From assembly GCF_009867135.1 (NCBI RefSeq), contig NZ_CP047228.1, forward strand, positions 1 to 34,071: a stretch of 34,071 nucleotides of DNA. The letters run 5' to 3'. Both the position numbers and the translations under genes were made by a program. The notes beneath the pieces were generated by a model that did no database searches, had not been told where the DNA came from, and saw only the letters and a list, made by a program, of their open reading frames with translations. The DNA is from Moraxella osloensis (GTDB lineage: Bacteria > Pseudomonadota > Gammaproteobacteria > Pseudomonadales > Moraxellaceae). Shown here one piece after another: positions 33,146-34,071 of the stretch. Numbering within the stretch: the first letter of the stretch is position 1; each line of letters begins with the position of its first letter.

Positions 33146-34071
33146 ATGAACAAAGTATATCGGGTGATTTGGAATGCGTCATTAGGGGCTTGGGTTGCCG
33201 TCTCTGAAATTACCAAGTCAAAAGGTAAGAAATCAAATAAAGCGATAAAAAGTGGAGTTCTCGTTTCTTCTCTAGTTTTATTCGCAGGTAATGCAATTGC
33301 AACTCCATATGATGCGGGTGGTGGGACAGCAACAGAAGCTGATGCTATTGCCATTGGTGAAAGAGCCAAAGCATCAGGGATATTATCAATTGCACTAGGT
33401 GCAGATTCAGTCGCACAAGAAAAACATGCTGTTGCTCTTGGACAAGGTGCTCAAGCGTTAGGTGACGATGGTGTTGCTGTTGGTACAAGGGCTAAAGCTG
33501 TTGCAAAATACAGCACAGCACTAGGAAATCAGTCTACTGCTGAAAAAGAATTTGATCTTGCTGCTGGCTATAAAGCCAATGCATCAGGTGGCCAAAGCAC
33601 GGCAGTGGGTTTCGCTGCAAAAAGTACAGGGACTGCTTCTAATGCTATAGGAGGTGCTAGTTTAGCAGCAGGAAAATATTCTACTGCGGTTGGACAAGAA
33701 GCACATGCAGAAGCTGATTTTGATCTTGCTGTTGGCTATAAAGCCAATGCATCAGGTGGCCAAAGCACGGCAGTGGGTTTCGGTTCAAAAAGTACAGGGA
33801 CTGCTTCTAATGCTATAGGAGGTGCTAGTTTAGCAGCAGGAGAATATTCTACTGCGGTTGGACAAGAAGCACATGCAGAAGCTGGTTTTGCTCTTGCTGC
33901 TGGCTATAAAGCCAATGCATCAGGTGGCGAAAGCACGGCAGTGGGATACAATTCAAAAAGTACAGGGAAGGCTTCTAATGCTATAGGTTGGAACGCTAAT
34001 GCAACGGCACAAAATGCAACAGCGCTAGGTTCTAATGCACAAGCATATAGCCAGAGTGGAATTGCAATAGG
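33146..34071 (+). CDS. Trimeric autotransporter adhesin, signal and head part (continues at base 1)
   Basis: Begins [20 protein letters not shown], the extended signal peptide region typical of large autotransporters. It is followed by a basic stretch and a hydrophobic core ([17 protein letters not shown]) with cleavage near residue 52. The rest is YadA-like head made of 14-residue layers ([29 protein letters not shown], and so on). Three 168-bp (56-codon) repeats carry GYKANASGG at period 168. GGAG at 33134-33137 is the ribosome binding site, 8 bp before the ATG. The frame is open to the last base and joins base 1 in phase, so this part supplies the signal and head that the part at 1-5440 lacks. 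A TTGACA (33093) and a TGATAAT (33103) lie upstream but are not properly spaced as one promoter. Confidence 0.95.
   Translation, partial: MNKVYRVIWNASLGAWVAVSEITKSKGKKSNKAIKSGVLVSSLVLFAGNAIATPYDAGGGTATEADAIAIGERAKASGILSIALGADSVAQEKHAVALGQGAQALGDDGVAVGTRAKAVAKYSTALGNQSTAEKEFDLAAGYKANASGGQSTAVGFAAKSTGTASNAIGGASLAAGKYSTAVGQEAHAEADFDLAVGYKANASGGQSTAVGFGSKSTGTASNAIGGASLAAGEYSTAVGQEAHAEAGFALAAGYKANASGGESTAVGYNSKSTGKASNAIGWNANATAQNATALGSNAQAYSQSGIAI
33544..34000 (+). repeat. 168-bp tandem repeats in the adhesin head
   Basis: The sequence GCATCAGGTGGC occurs at 33581, 33749 and 33917, exactly 168 bp apart. The surrounding units encode LA(A/V)GYKANASGG(Q/E)STAVG, then [17 protein letters not shown], then [13 protein letters not shown]. 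Each unit is 56 residues, four 14-residue layers of a YadA-like head. The third unit is incomplete. Confidence 0.9.

Overview
The window reads as a complete circular plasmid of 34,071 bp, opened inside a gene. The last two bases plus base 1 form one codon, which joins the open frame at 33146-34071 to the open frame at 1-5440. The joined gene encodes a 2,121-residue trimeric autotransporter adhesin with signal region, head, neck, stalk and membrane anchor in order. The A+T-rich backbone, a Rep_3 initiator with iterons, KfrA, BrnTA, an adhesin followed by a TpgA-like protein, and mer genes next to Tn3-family genes all point to a Moraxellaceae host (Acinetobacter, Psychrobacter or Moraxella). This assignment rests on gene content only.

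Layout. (1) 32920-34071 plus 1-6600 is an adhesin island: trimeric autotransporter, tpgA-like gene and terminator. It is bracketed by two perfect 92-bp inverted copies of a Tn3-family left end. (2) 6601-11697 is a Tn3-family transposon (tnpR, tnpA). Its tnpA is split by a tnpB-only IS200/IS605-type element at 9028-10259. (3) 11738-12760 is a kfrA gene broken by one stop codon. (4) 12950-16600 is a broad-spectrum mercury operon (merT, merP, a 32-codon ORF, merA, merB, with divergent merR). (5) 16636-20709 is a Tn4430-like recombination module: a tyrosine recombinase with a candidate core site, then a 987-residue transposase. (6) 20688-22529 is a damaged SOS-type cluster (exonuclease fragment, SRAP protein, umuC tail) ending in an IS982 remnant. 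(7) 22530-24129 is the replication origin and repB. (8) 24126-26871 is an IS66-family element with an 8-bp target duplication, inserted into the last sense codon of repB. (9) 26880-28940 is parAB with palindromic candidate centromere sites on both sides. (10) 29045-30266 is a second tnpB element, which splits a small ORF. (11) 30427-32800 is a stability region: PIN/ribbon-helix-helix pair, structured intergenic RNA or terminator, serine resolvase and BrnTA.

How it works together. RepB with its iterons, ParAB with their sites, two toxin-antitoxin pairs and a resolvase would keep the plasmid replicating, segregating and monomeric. The cargo is mercury and organomercury resistance plus a very large surface adhesin with its probable peptidoglycan-anchored partner. 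The most informative signals are the circular closure through the adhesin, the transposon ends facing the adhesin island with a breakpoint at the middle of a resolvase-type dyad, the two tnpB elements whose ends can be fixed to the base by frame restoration, and the IS66 insertion that changes only the last residue of RepB.
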